From positions 4,962,961 to 5,026,960 of the forward strand of contig BCIA01000006.1 in NCBI GenBank assembly GCA_001599815.1: a DNA stretch of 64,000 bases, given 5' to 3'. Source of the DNA: Furcasterigmium furcatum. Taxonomy: Eukaryota > Ascomycota > Sordariomycetes > Glomerellales > Plectosphaerellaceae. The notes below the pieces were generated by a model. The model did not search any database. It was given only the letters and a program-made list of their open reading frames with translations, and was not told where the DNA came from. The position numbers were made by a program, and so were the translations under genes. Within the stretch, counting starts at the first letter, position 1. Every line of letters starts with the position of its first letter. Positions 1-11,022 of the stretch are shown piece after piece.

Positions 1-84
1 ACGGTGCGGCGCGGCGCCGGTCAATTCCATGTCAGAAACACCTTCCGAGCCATCGAGGAGGAGGAGAACCTGGCTTGTGACTAG
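1..84 (+). CDS. possible 3' end of a gene entering from the left
   Basis: Frame 1 is open from the first base to a TAG at 82-84 and gives 27 residues with mostly G/C-ending codons, ending in a run of glutamates and then NLACD. This looks like the C-terminus of an upstream gene, but the piece is too short to name and could be a chance open frame. Confidence 0.3.
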   Translation, partial: TVRRGAGQFHVRNTFRAIEEEENLACD

Positions 85-2144
85 GGCCGATGGTCGATGA
101 GGTTATTCTTCATCTGGGGACAGAACAACATTGTATCGACGCTGAGTCTCGAGTCTCGCTGTCATCGATGGCTGCGCTGTCAGAGTCGGGGCCAGTCGCG
201 AGCGCGCCTTGCTTCGGTACTTGTATCAAAAACGGGAGGCCAACATGTCATCAAGACCAACCCCACTTCCACGAACGGGAGGAGGTGGTGAGACGTGGAC
301 GTGAGGTGGAGGATCCATGGAAATGAACCTCGGGTGAAGGAACCCAAAGTAACTTTTGGGAAGAATCCCAATGGCTGCCCGGATGGAGCTGCTGAAAGTG
401 AGGAAGGGGCAGGCCGGATAATAGCGGAGAAAGTAGACCACCTTCTCCAATGATGTAGTGCGGAGATGGCGGGAAGCTCCTGCCTTGAGACCCCAGATTG
501 TGCCGTGCCCCCAGATTTCCGGTGCCCCGTCCCCCCTGCCTGCCCTCCACATGCGCTGTCCGTCGCCTTTCCCCATCCAATTCTCCTCTCCTCCCTCTCC
601 CACGGTTTCCCCATCTCCCCAGCTTTTTCCCCCCAGTTCAGCCGGCCAACCTCCTCCTCTCCTCTTCCACCCTCTCCGCACCAGCTGTTGATCGCATCTA
701 TTCCATCTGCTACTGCGCACATTCCCTCAATCTCCAGCTTGTCCTGCATCAAACACCGAATTCAGACACCCGCATTTGTCATTCCGCGGCGACTCGCAAT
801 TCTCGACCCTCACACGCACACCACACCACACAGCCGCGCCGACCTGCGTCCACAGGACAGACCCAAGAACGTGACTGGGGCTGGGCACCAAGACCGCGCC
901 TCACGTCTGCCCTTGTCCCTGCTGTGTGCCTTGCCTTGGATCAATTCTCCGCAGCGCGCCCTCGTTCCGTCCCTCGAGCTTCCCATCCGCCAATTACTGT
1001 CGCGACTCTCCGCTTCCATCTCGTCCATCACCCCTTGCTTTCCCTTCTCCTGCAGGACACAGCACTCATCACCAGGTACGTACCAAGGACCGGCCCGGCT
1101 CACTCATCCTGCTCCTCATCCGCGCGCCGAGCTTGCTTCTTCTGCCTCGCCTCCTTCTCCTCTCGTCTTCCGAGAAACACACGTGAGCCAACCCCGACCT
1201 CACTCGAGCCTGTGTGCCCCTGGCCCGCGACAGGAAAAACAATCTCGACTCCTCCCAACCGTCACACTCGCTTCCCTGCATCATTCCGGCCGCTCCCCAA
1301 CTTTTCCAATTTGTCCACTGCCTACCTCAGCCTTTCTCCTCTTCATCGACCCATACACTCAATCAATCTTCTCTCCTCCTCCTCCCGCTCTCCTCACCCT
1401 CCGCCGCCCGCCTCCTCATTCCTCTTCTCCATCTTCCATGCTCCCGCCTCCCCCGCCCTCTCGACTCCACGCCATCCCTCCCTCTTCTCCCTAGCCTCGT
1501 CCTCAGTCCTAATCTGTCCACAGCAGGGCCTGGCGAGTTCTCAACCCTAATAGGTACATACGGTACGCGTCTGTCTATACGCCACTGTCACCCGCAACCA
1601 CGCACGACAACCAGACGCGCGCTATTTGACCACCGCGGTGTCAATTCCTGGTTACTAGTGCCCTCGGAACCTCCAGTTGCCTGCCCGGGCTTCTGTCTTG
1701 GAGCACTTTTCTTCAACATCGGGACCTTGTTTCCGTACCTTGCCCACCATCGTCCCCGGGGCACCATCTGTTGCGGCGTTTGAAACGGCAGTGTCGAGGC
1801 CACCTGCAAGGCAACGAGCCAAACAGACTCTGGGTCTTGTTTGCCTCCCCTGACGTTCGCCTTGACACGCAATCAAGGCTGGTTTCCACATAGGCCGACC
1901 TCGTTGGAGTCACCTTACTCACCTACACGAGGGTACCTGCAACACCGATCCCCAGTGCCCACGCACCCCACTGCTCGACCCTCCAGACTCAACTACCCTC
2001 CCACATCCTCCTACTCTCTCCGTCCGCCTCCTCACCTCGTCACATCTACGCCGCCGGGGCCCCCACTCCGCGGCGCTGCGTGACCCGAGTCTTTAGATTG
2101 CCACCCATCTACACACGTCGGCATCCTCCCCTGATCTCACAGAC
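85..2144 (+). promoter_or_regulatory. promoter and long pyrimidine-rich 5' leader of the C2H2 regulator
   Basis: About 2 kb without a convincing gene. From roughly 480 to 2100 the plus strand is strongly C/T-rich, the usual look of a long transcribed leader in filamentous ascomycetes. Two overlapping plus-strand open frames of about 340 codons (466-1494 and 498-1550) are by-products of the composition: both are low-complexity Ser/Pro/Leu/His. Possible 5' UTR splice donors (GTACGT near 1077) cannot be confirmed without transcripts. Confidence 0.5.
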
Positions 2145-3058
2145 ATGATGCCCCTCCAGTCCATCGAGGCCCAGCCTCCTCACCTCGGCGCTGGCGTGGC
2201 CGCCATGAGTACTGCCGCTACGGCGGGCGACAACGGCGAGCGTCAGCAAAAGCCCAAGACCCTGCCCTGCAAGTACTGTAGCAAACGCTTTAGGCAAGCT
2301 CCATTCCCATGGACTCCCTCCCGCGCATCCTTCCTCTTGGCTAACTCGATGCTGGATCCAGGAGGGTGGAGCACGTACAAAGGCATGAGCGTACACATAC
2401 CAAGGAAAAGCCCTTCGCCTGCGGTTGGGCCCGCTGCGGCAAGACCTTTGGTCGGCGGTGAGTGCTGTGAGCGTCTAGACACCATGATTCGTTACCCCTC
2501 CGCGCCCTCCCCCCCTCGTCACAGTCTTGTACTTCCATGTCGTCCCGCTCTGCACCAATACCACGCTCTCTCCCACGTCCAGCCTCCCGACCTCCCTACT
2601 CCACGCCATCCCGTCGATACCCCTACACTCGGTGCGCCAGGCAGACAAGAGCTTACATGGACATCAGGGACCTTCTCGTCCGTCACGAAAAACTCGTCCA
2701 CCTCAATGAAGGAAGCGGCAACAAAGATGGCGCTCGCCAAAGGAGATCATCGGGCGCTGCCGGCCCCACGGCCTCGTCACCTGAGAACCATGCGAATCAT
2801 GAGATGCTCAACATCCAACGGACACCCATCCAGCAACACCAGCAGCCTCAGCCTCCGGTGCAGCAGCATCAGCCTCCCCCGCCAAATCATCTACCCCAGA
2901 CGCAGCAGTATTCTCAAGATTCCATCACCGCTGCCGTGCCAACATCTATCCAGCAGGATCCCCGGGCTCGTGCTGCGGCCTGCAATCTCGACCTTTTGTC
3001 GGACGCAGCCCTTGCTTCTGAGGTCAACCAAGGCCAGCCTATGATGGTAGACATGGCT

Positions 3059-3092
<34 letters not shown>

Positions 3093-5355
3093 CCGCGGGG
3101 CACGTAAGGATCAAGTCATATGACGAAGGTATGGGCTATCCCGAAAGACCGCGCGAAGACCCTAGTGTCATGTCGCAGAGTTATCCGCCCCAGTCCACAG
3201 GTGTCGCGCCGTACTACGACTATAACCTCTTCCTGGATGATTACGGGGGCCCGTCACATTTTCTACCGCCACCCTTCGAACCCGACCAACAATTTGGTGG
3301 CCTATGGAACCGGCCGCCAGGGGATGGACAGAGAGGCTTCTCTAAACCGGCATCCCGTTTTCCGTCGCGCTTCCCTTCTGTGCAACCGGACGGCCGCGAA
3401 GGAATGGATGGAGTGCCCCGAAGCTCGGACGAGCCTTCAAGGGCACCTCCGCTACGAATCTCTGCTGTTGATCACAGTGTGATCAAAAATCGGCTCGAGG
3501 AGTTCTCTTCCGTGCTGCCAAGCGATTTCGTCTTTCCCTCCCGCCACACCCTGACAAGGTTCCTTGAAGGTTATATCAGCGGCTTCCACGAGTATTTGCC
3601 CTTCCTCCATCTTCCTACATTGACTCCCCAAGAAATGGCCCCTGAGCTTCTCCTGGCTGTCCTGGCTGTCGGTGCGCAATATCGTTTTGAGAGCGGCCGA
3701 AGTCATGCACTGTGGTATGCCGCCAAGGCTGTTGCGCTCGAGCAAATTCGCAGACGACACAGCCATGAAGTTCACGCGCTTCTCCCGACGCCAGCTGCAT
3801 ACAGTCCCCATTCAACGAGGCCCTCGCCGAGTGCTGGCTTCCGCCATTCTTTCCCTGCCGCCCAGCAAGAGCGGCCAGTGACGCAGGATACTCACCGTGA
3901 ACCATTGTAAGCATTGCAGCTCTTCTCCGCATGAATTGTACAGCCATGCTAACCTATGCTTCAGCTCGCCAAACACTCCGCAAGCCCGCCTTGAGACGAT
4001 CCAAGCAGTACTCCTGCTGTTCGCTGTTGGACTTTGGGGCGCGAGCGCAATCCTTCATGAGGCATTGTCTCTGCAGAGCCATCTTGCCATTCTGGTGCGA
4101 GCGGAAGGCTTAACGGCCGAGTCAAGTCCTGGCGCAGCTCCTGACTGGGAGACATGGATTCGACTCGAAGGCGCGACACGAACGAAACTCATCGCGTACT
4201 GCTTTTTCAACCTTTGCAGTATCGCGTACAACATGCCTCCGCTGCTCCTGACGTCAGATCTCAACCTTTTCTTGCCCTACCCCTCCCGACTATGGAGGGC
4301 CGAGACGGCTTGGCAGTGGCAGGAAGCTAGGCAGTCATATCCCACGTCAGATATCACTGTCCGTGACGCCTTTGCAAGGCTATTCGGCCGAGCAGCTCAG
4401 GGGCTTCCGCTACATGTCTCCTCGCTTGGTCATTACGTGCTCATCCATGCTCTGACCCAGCACATCTACCTCCTGAAGCAAACATCGCTCACGCCTGCTT
4501 CACCATACGAACCGCAGCGAGGACTGCGGCCGGAGGATGTTGACGAGGTAACACGGGCGCTACGCATCTGGCAGAACAGCTTCGAACATCGACATCAGCT
4601 ACGCGCTCAGGAGTCTAGCCAAATCGGTTACGGCGATTCGTTCCCAGGGGGGCCAGTGGCCTTCAATGCGACAGCCCTTCTCCGCCTGGCGTACATCAGG
4701 CTCTACACGGATATATCTCCAAGCCGAAGCCTTGAGTCTCGAGATCACATGCTCGTGGCGTCGTCGTTGAGCAACATGCAACCGCCGGTCCGAAACGTAC
4801 TCCTTCACCGTGCGGTATTCCAAGCAATTCATGCATTGTCAATGCTTGTCAAAGCCGGCGTTAACTACGTTGCCCGCGCCAAGTCGTTGGAATGGAGCAT
4901 CCAGCACTCGCGTATGTATATCTTATCCATCTTTCGAAGTGCAGAGAGACTAACCGTGTATGATAGTGTGTAACTTTGAATGTGCCGTCCTGCTCTCGAA
5001 GTGGCTACTGACGCTCTCATCGATTGGTCCCAATGATGCAGCGGTTTCGGCGGAAGAGAAGCATCTACTCGACACCGTTCAGCGGATGCTGGACGAGACT
5101 GAATTCGCGGTGCCCATTGACCCTTCGCTGGGTGGCCCAACCGCTGGACAACCTGCCAATATTGAGGCTATTGCCGGTGATGCCACGAGACTCAGGCAGC
5201 TCGCCACAGCTGTGATCCGACTATGGGCTGAGACATTCAAAGGGTCACATGTCTTCGACCTAGTCCGGGTAATGGGGTCCAGTTTGGATGGTTATGCGAA
5301 TCTTGTCGAGAAGCCCCGCGACAGGACACCCTTGGGGAGATTGGCACCCGAGTAA
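2145..5355 (+). CDS. C2H2 zinc-finger transcription factor with fungal-specific regulatory domain
   Basis: Joined exons 2145-2293, 2362-2457, 2668-3906, 3965-4911 and 4967-5355 give 939 aa. Two tandem C2H2 fingers lie at about residues 42-62 (CKYC...HERTH) and 70-93 (CGWARC...HEKLVH). A Gln/Pro-rich linker follows, with an 11-residue polyglutamine run near residue 211, then a fungal_trans-type domain from about residue 373 (EYLPFLHLPTLTP; AVGAQYRFE). It is probably a nuclear DNA-binding regulator; the target is unknown. Both fingers appear only after splicing, which supports the intron calls. The first intron has a GC donor and a CTAAC branch site, so it is a GC-AG intron. The start is the ATGATG at 2145, the only one in frame with the first finger. 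Architecture resembles other fungal C2H2/fungal_trans proteins; I do not recognise a named orthologue. Confidence 0.85.
2294..2361 (+). other. GC-AG intron splitting zinc finger 1
   Basis: The intron begins GCAAGC after exon-terminal AG and ends ATCCAG, with GCTAACTC as branch site about 20 nt before the acceptor. Removing it restores the reading RFRRVEH and a complete C-x2-C...H-x3-H finger. No GT donor nearby gives the same result. Confidence 0.8.
3059..3091 (+). repeat. (CAG)10-CAA trinucleotide repeat
   Basis: A perfect CAG run encodes polyglutamine in the linker of the C2H2 regulator. Such repeats are often length-polymorphic between isolates. Confidence 0.9.
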
Positions 5356-5710
5356 GGTGGTGGCAAAGCCAAAGCCACTCGAATAACTCCAGATCAAAGC
5401 TACCATGGCGCAGAACCTACCCAGCGAAATGCCACCGGCCTCGTCGAGACGAGGATTCAGTTCTCTGAAGATACCCATATGTCCTACTGGACTATTATCA
5501 TTAAACTTGAGCAACGATTCTGCCTTTGGACATTTTCCTGCGGTGCTGATCAATCTGAACCTACATGCACTTGAGAGACCCCAGAGACACACGCCCAGCG
5601 TTGATATTTCAAGTTCAGCGGTCTACCTACATACAATGCATAGAGGTGAAACGCCCAAGTCAAGTGTAGGCAGAATGGATGTCGTGCATGTACGCGGATG
5701 CTCTGGGCAC
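5356..5710. other. convergent 3' intergenic region
   Basis: About 355 bp between the tail-to-tail C2H2 regulator and DUF2461 gene. It presumably holds both 3' UTRs. I see no gene or clear element. Confidence 0.6.
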
Positions 5711-7138
5711 CTACTCGCTCTCGTCGTTCCCGCTCGCTGCGCCATTCTCATCTTCATCCTGCTCGTCGTCGCTACTGTCCTCGTCATTCGGATCAGGCAT
5801 GACGATCCTGTTGAGAAATGTAATCTAAAGAAGCCTTGTCAGAGCCTGGTCTTGCCACAATTTGAGACGGATGTCACTCACGAACGGCTCCATGGCCTCA
5901 ATGATCCCCGCCAACTTGTCTTGGGCATCATCTTGAGTGAAGAGGTTATCTTCGATCTTGACGCCGACGGTGTAGTTCCGCAACCTCAGGAGGTCGAGGT
6001 CCCTGTGGTCGGGCGAGAAGCCCTATTTTCCCAGTCAGTTTCGGACAGAAACAATGCTACACAAGATCTCACATTTGGTCTCGTCTTGAGCGCATTCTCC
6101 TGGTTCCCTGACGTGAACGCCAGCACGGCCGCCTCGGCGTCGTCGCTCCCCTGCTGTGCTCCCTTTCGCCCCTTCTTTTTCTCTGTCATCTTCGGCTCCA
6201 GGAATACCTTTCTGAACCGCTCCTCGTTGAGAACGCGGCGCCAGCGAGCTGGGGTTTCGTCGATACTCGCCCTCAGCAGCCGGATCTGCTCGCCGGGTGG
6301 GTGCCAGAGGCCGCCGCCAACGAAGCACTTGCCGCCCGGCTCGGCGTGGACGTAGTAGCATGCGTAGGGGCCCTTTCGCCCAGTGCGAGACCAGGCGGCG
6401 GAGAAGTGCGGCTTGTAGGGGGTGGGGTCTTTGCTAAAGCGGATGTCGCGGTGGATGCGGAACATGAGGTCTTTGGCGGGAAGTTCGGGGATGGTGAAGT
6501 CTGCGTCAGTGACGCGGGGTGTGAAGGCCTCAACGAAGGAGGTCCAGTCCTTGAGGGAGCGGCGGTATTCGTCGTCGTGGCCTGGGGTGGTCAGTCCGGA
6601 AGCGCCGGTTTGAAGGTTCCTGAGACTTACTCTTGAGCCAGGGACGGGTGTTGTTCGCCTTGAGGTCTTTGAGGAAGAGGAGGGTATTCTTGTGGAGTTT
6701 CTCGTCTGCGTATTCGATGCCATCGAGGGAGCGGAGCTTTTCGAGGGGAATGATTGTTACCCTCGGGGGCTTGTCCTCGTCGTCCTCGCTGTCCTCTTGG
6801 TCTTCGGCCGCGTCGTCGTCCTGGTACTCGACCTCTACCTCTTTCGTCTTTCTCCCCTTGGCCCTCTCCGGTTTTGATGCGGTCTTCTTCTTGACAGGAG
6901 GTCTCCCCCTCGGCCTCTTCGCGGGCGGCTCTACCTCGTCGTCACTAGCACCATCGTCATCCTCGTCATCGGGCGTGGACGACTCGTCGTTGAAGCCTTC
7001 ATCGCCATCTTCGGCTGTTTCATCTTCTGGGTCTTCAAAGTAGGAGCTCTTCTTGGGCGTGCTGGAGATGCGGCGTGACCTGCGTCGTGAGCCGTCCGGG
7101 GGAGCCGGGGAGGCCGCGGCTCTCTTGCGTGCAGGCAT
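5711..7138 (-). CDS. DUF2461 (TIGR02453-type) protein with disordered N-terminal extension
   Basis: Minus-strand exons 7138-6631, 6581-6073, 6022-5882 and 5824-5711 give 423 aa. Residues 1-140 are low complexity: basic stretches (PARKRAAA, RSRR, KRPRGRPP) alternate with acidic runs, as in nuclear proteins. From about residue 153 the DUF2461 fold is clear: LLFLKDLKANNTRPWLKS, then FVEAF, RIHRDIRFSKDPTPYK, GPYACYYVHAEPG, GGGLWHP, and finally DHRDLDLLRLRNYTVG and LNRIVMPDP near the C-terminus. Those last two motifs appear only after removing introns at 6023-6072 and 5825-5881, which supports the exon model. The family occurs in bacteria and fungi and its biochemical function is not established. 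The protein ends in an acidic tail. Confidence 0.88.
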
Positions 7139-8909
7139 TGCGGAAGCTCACTCGCTGACGTCGAACAGTCCAGGGGAACAATGTTGGAAAAAGTGACAAT
7201 CGCGGCAGGATTTGAAACTTATTTCAATGGTCTCTGCCTGGGCGGTGAACAGTATGCAGATGTGAGGATATCCGGATCATGTCATGTCGTCATCGCTCCA
7301 TGTCGCATTCTTTCGATCCTGTCGCGTTCCCCTCGCGACGAGGACGTGAGCCAATTGGACGCGGAATCACGTGACTAATCCGTTCGCCTCGCTTCCGCCC
7401 CCAAATCTCTTGGGGGCTGTGTCCACTCTACCTTGGTATTCAGCAACAATCCATCTCTTCATGCAATGGAATCATCTCAGATCGCCTCGACTTCAGATAG
7501 CCTCACCTTGTGTCAAGTATCTACCCGATGACGATCTCGTTGATCCCCAAGATGGCATGGACACAACCGTCCACGTCAAGGCCATGTACTGCACAGATGT
7601 CTCCGGGAAAAATCACCAGGCAGCTCTCTTGAGACGAAACTGACCCTCGAAGCTAGAGCCTTGGTCCTCATTGTCAAACAGTCGCCCTGTCAACTTCAAA
7701 CTACAGTTATTCCCCTTAGAAGCTGAACCAGTCCCCGTATAGACCAAGTTCCTGAGAAGGAAAAGGCCGTCTTCGAGAAAGCGGTGCATCTCTGGAGGAG
7801 CTCGATGGCTTACTGGAGAAAGCAGGTAGGTATCGGAAAGGGGGTTGAAGCGAGCGTTGTCATCCTCTGACTCGATCGAGAGGTGAGCGACTCAGGAGTC
7901 AAGGCAGCTCAGACACCCCCCGGCTCTCCTTCATCTTGGCGACTGTGGCTCTCTTCAATTTCGCCTCACTTTTCCCGGTCTCCCGTATGATCCCTCTGAC
8001 ACCTCCTGGCCCCCCGACGAGCAATCTCGTCGAGCTGGTCCTCCCAATCCGGCGTCACCATGAGAAAATACCCCACCTCACGGAAGCGGGGCCGCATGCC
8101 GGCCGGCGCACAGTGGAGAGTGCGGGGGTCGCCGGTCTCGGCATGCGCCGTGCATTAGCCTGTGGGGGTGGGGCCCAGCGAAGCTGACTGCTGGGTACCT
8201 CAGCTTCTCCCCCCCGTCGTGTGACCTCCGTAGAACGCTCACTCGTCGATGTCTTTGGGTCCCTTGATCGAGGTACTTTAGCCTGGGGGGAACGTGGGCG
8301 GGGAAAGTAGCGCAGGCTGCGCCTCGAGGCAGGACAAAGGGGCCAAGCGAGCTCGGGATCGCTTGCCGCGAGGCCCCTGATAGGTTCTGACATGTGTCTG
8401 CCCGTCTTGAGTTGTGCAATTCATCTTGATGAGCAAATGTTATTAGTAGCGACCTTCAGTCGTTCTCTCGCTACTTGCGTCCGTAGGGAGGCAAGGAGGG
8501 TTGCTGAGGGGTAACCTCCGCGGGGTATGGCGCGTCTTACTCGCCCGTCCAACTCTCTCGATCGATTGTTGGCTGCAGGGGTCGATGGCTGGAGAGCTTG
8601 CTAGAGTAGTAGCTCGGCTTCGGCGGGAAAGAGTGTTTGTTCAATGTTTAGGCCAACCATCTTGGGGGATTTATTACGAGCGCGGTATTTGCACGATGGG
8701 AAATCTTGCTCGGTCTCGTTTTAAAAGAAACACTCCCCAGATCTCAAGAACGTGAGCGTCGACACGCACCGTACCCCTTACCACAGCTAGCTACTCAAAC
8801 CCAGCCAGAAAAGTCTCAGCCAGTACCTCTCTTCATCTATCGAATGTCAAATTAGATATTGTTCATACCGCCAATCCAGCAGAGTCGTTCGGAATCTCCA
8901 CAGCCCACC
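7139..8909. promoter_or_regulatory. divergent intergenic region, DUF2461 gene / phosphoglycerate dehydrogenase
   Basis: About 1.8 kb holding the two promoters. The last roughly 150 bp before the dehydrogenase are C/A-rich leader. Short frames (such as 7371-7643 and those near 8055-8419) show no domain-like sequence. Near 7868-7900 lie TGACTCG and an inverted pair GACTC-AG-GAGTC, which resemble Gcn4/CPC1-type half sites. Confidence 0.45.
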
Positions 8910-10658
8910 ATGGCCCCTTCGGCAGTCGACAGCATCACGGAAGCCGTCTCCTCCGCCGTCTCAGGCTCGAACAAGCCTCGCATTCTCGTTCCTGAGAAGG
9001 TCTCTCCCGATGGCCTCGCCCTCCTGAAAGACGACTGCCAAGTCGACCTCCGCCCAGGGCTCTCCCCCGAGGACCTCCTCGCCCAGATCCCGGAGTACCA
9101 TGCCCTCATCGTCCGCTCCGAGACCAAAGTCACCGCCCAAGTCCTCGCCGCAGGCAAGAAGCTCAAAGTTGTGGCCCGCGCCGGCGTGGGCGTCGATAAC
9201 ATCGACGTCAACGCTGCCACATCCCACGGCATCGTCGTCGTAAACTCGCCGTCCGGAAACATCCTCGCCGCCGCGGAGCACACCATCGCCCTGCTCATGG
9301 CAACGGCCCGCAACGTCGGCCGGGCCGACACCTCCAGCAAGGCTGGAAAGTGGGAACGCAGCAAGCTCGTCGGCGTCGAGGTCGGCGGGAAGACGCTGGG
9401 TATTATCGGCCTCGGAAAGGTCGGCATGAAGGTTGCCCGCATGGGAACCGGCCTCGGCATGAAAGTCAAGGCCGTCGACCCCTATGCCAGCAGCGAGATC
9501 GCCGCCCAGGCCCGCGTCGAGCTCGTCCCGGATCTCAAGACTCTGCTCCCCGAAGTCGACTTCCTGACCATCCATACCCCCCTGATGGCGAGCACCCTCG
9601 ACCTCCTGAAGGAAGACGAGTTCCGCGCCATGAAGAAGACGGCACGGGTGCTGAACGTCGCCCGCGGCGGCGTCTACAACGAAGCCGCGCTCCTCAAGGC
9701 ACTTGACGAGGGATGGATCGCCGGCGCTGGTCTGGACGTGTTCACCTCCGAGCCCCCGGCTCCGGATTCCACCGCCTCCCTCCTCTCGAAGCACCCCCTC
9801 GTCGTTGCCACGCCGCATCTCGGCGCATCGACCGTCGAGGCGCAGGAGAACGTCTCTCTCGATGTCTGCGCCCAGGTCGCCGAGATCCTGCGCGGCGGCC
9901 TGCCCACCGCTGCTGTCAACGCGCCCCTAATCCTCCCCGAGGAACACCGCAAGCTGCAGCCCTTTGTGCGTCTCGTCGAGAAGATGGGAGGGCTGTACAC
10001 GCAACACTTCGTCGGCGGGAAGGGCGGCATGGTTGGCGGGCGGCAGTTCGAGCTCGTCTACCACGGTGAGCTTTCTGGCATATCGAATACGCGGCCCTTG
10101 CTCGCGGCGCTGGTCAAGGGCCTCGTTTCTACCATCAGTGATTCGGGCGGGCGCGATGTGAACATCGTAAACGCGAGCCTTATTGCTCGGGAGAAGGGGC
10201 TTGTCATCAATGAGACGCACAGTGGTGAGACGAAGACCTCGGCGTACAGCAGTCTCGTTTCGCTGAGGGCGCACGGCGGCGGTGTCGGGGGCGAGCAGCA
10301 GCTCATCGAGGGGTACGTATCCGGGCGGAATGTGTACATCTCCCGCCTGGACAGGTTCAGTGCCACCTTCAAGCCTGAGGGGACGTTGCTGGTGCTGCAC
10401 AACTACGATGAGCCGGGCAAGATTGGCGGCGTGGGAATGGTGCTGGGCAAGTACGGGATCAACATCCGCTTCATGCAGGTTGCCAGCCTGGCCGCAAAGC
10501 TTGGAGGCGCCCTTGACGGGCCCGTCGAGGCTTCAGATACGAATGAGGAGAATGAGGCGTTGATGATTCTAGGAGTGGCTGGGGAGGTGAGCAGGGAGCT
10601 GCTTGATGATCTCAAACAGACGGAGGGCATTCTGGATGTGAGCTTGGTTCAGCTTTGA
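8910..10658 (+). CDS. D-3-phosphoglycerate dehydrogenase, long form
   Basis: A single exon of 582 aa. It oxidises 3-phosphoglycerate to 3-phosphohydroxypyruvate with NAD, the first step of serine synthesis in the cytosol. Visible parts are the substrate-binding N-terminal half (VRSETKVT, ARAGVGVDNID), the Rossmann nucleotide site GIIGLGKVG near residue 167, and the catalytic Arg in NVARGGVYNE, Glu in SEPP and His in TPHLGAST. An intervening domain and a C-terminal ACT domain (from about residue 495, HNYDEPGKIGGVG) complete it. The length and extra domain match the long bacterial/mycobacterial-type enzyme rather than the roughly 470-residue yeast Ser3/Ser33 form. The ATG at 8910 (CACCATGG) is preferred; the upstream in-frame codons contain no ATG. 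Strong C-ending codon bias suggests good expression. Confidence 0.95.
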   Translation: MAPSAVDSITEAVSSAVSGSNKPRILVPEKVSPDGLALLKDDCQVDLRPGLSPEDLLAQIPEYHALIVRSETKVTAQVLAAGKKLKVVARAGVGVDNIDVNAATSHGIVVVNSPSGNILAAAEHTIALLMATARNVGRADTSSKAGKWERSKLVGVEVGGKTLGIIGLGKVGMKVARMGTGLGMKVKAVDPYASSEIAAQARVELVPDLKTLLPEVDFLTIHTPLMASTLDLLKEDEFRAMKKTARVLNVARGGVYNEAALLKALDEGWIAGAGLDVFTSEPPAPDSTASLLSKHPLVVATPHLGASTVEAQENVSLDVCAQVAEILRGGLPTAAVNAPLILPEEHRKLQPFVRLVEKMGGLYTQHFVGGKGGMVGGRQFELVYHGELSGISNTRPLLAALVKGLVSTISDSGGRDVNIVNASLIAREKGLVINETHSGETKTSAYSSLVSLRAHGGGVGGEQQLIEGYVSGRNVYISRLDRFSATFKPEGTLLVLHNYDEPGKIGGVGMVLGKYGINIRFMQVASLAAKLGGALDGPVEASDTNEENEALMILGVAGEVSRELLDDLKQTEGILDVSLVQL

Positions 10659-11022
10659 GTAAGCTTCGGTTGTGGATGGTAGAACAAACCATCATCCTGG
10701 GGTTTGATGGGAGCTGGATACAAATCTGGGGAGACTTCGGGGATATCACCGCACGAGGGAGAGGATCTTCAACGATCTTGTTTCACGGAAAGAAAGCCGC
10801 GCTCGCTCTCAACAACTGCAAGCGAGCAGCAATTGGATCGGAGTTCAACGGCAGGAAGTCATCGAGAGAGGGAAACTGAGATGAAGCAAAGCCAAATAAT
10901 GCTGAATTCAAACACATGACGAGACTCAACCCCATCGTCCCGATCGCTACTCATCCATCTCCTATTATAAGCTCATCCCCCTCCCGACACGTCTGGGCTA
11001 TAGTGATACAATGACGTTTTGT
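10659..11022. other. convergent 3' intergenic region
   Basis: About 360 bp between tail-to-tail genes, A-rich on the plus strand near 10850-10920. No gene or repeat seen. Confidence 0.6.

Noticed and set aside
466..1550. Two overlapping plus-strand frames of about 340-350 codons in the C/T-rich leader
   Set aside because: They overlap in different frames and both give Ser/Pro/Leu/His low-complexity sequence, as expected from pyrimidine-rich DNA with few stop codons.
5405..6355. 316-codon plus-strand frame
   Set aside because: Opposite the DUF2461 exons, whose motifs and splice sites are clear on the minus strand.
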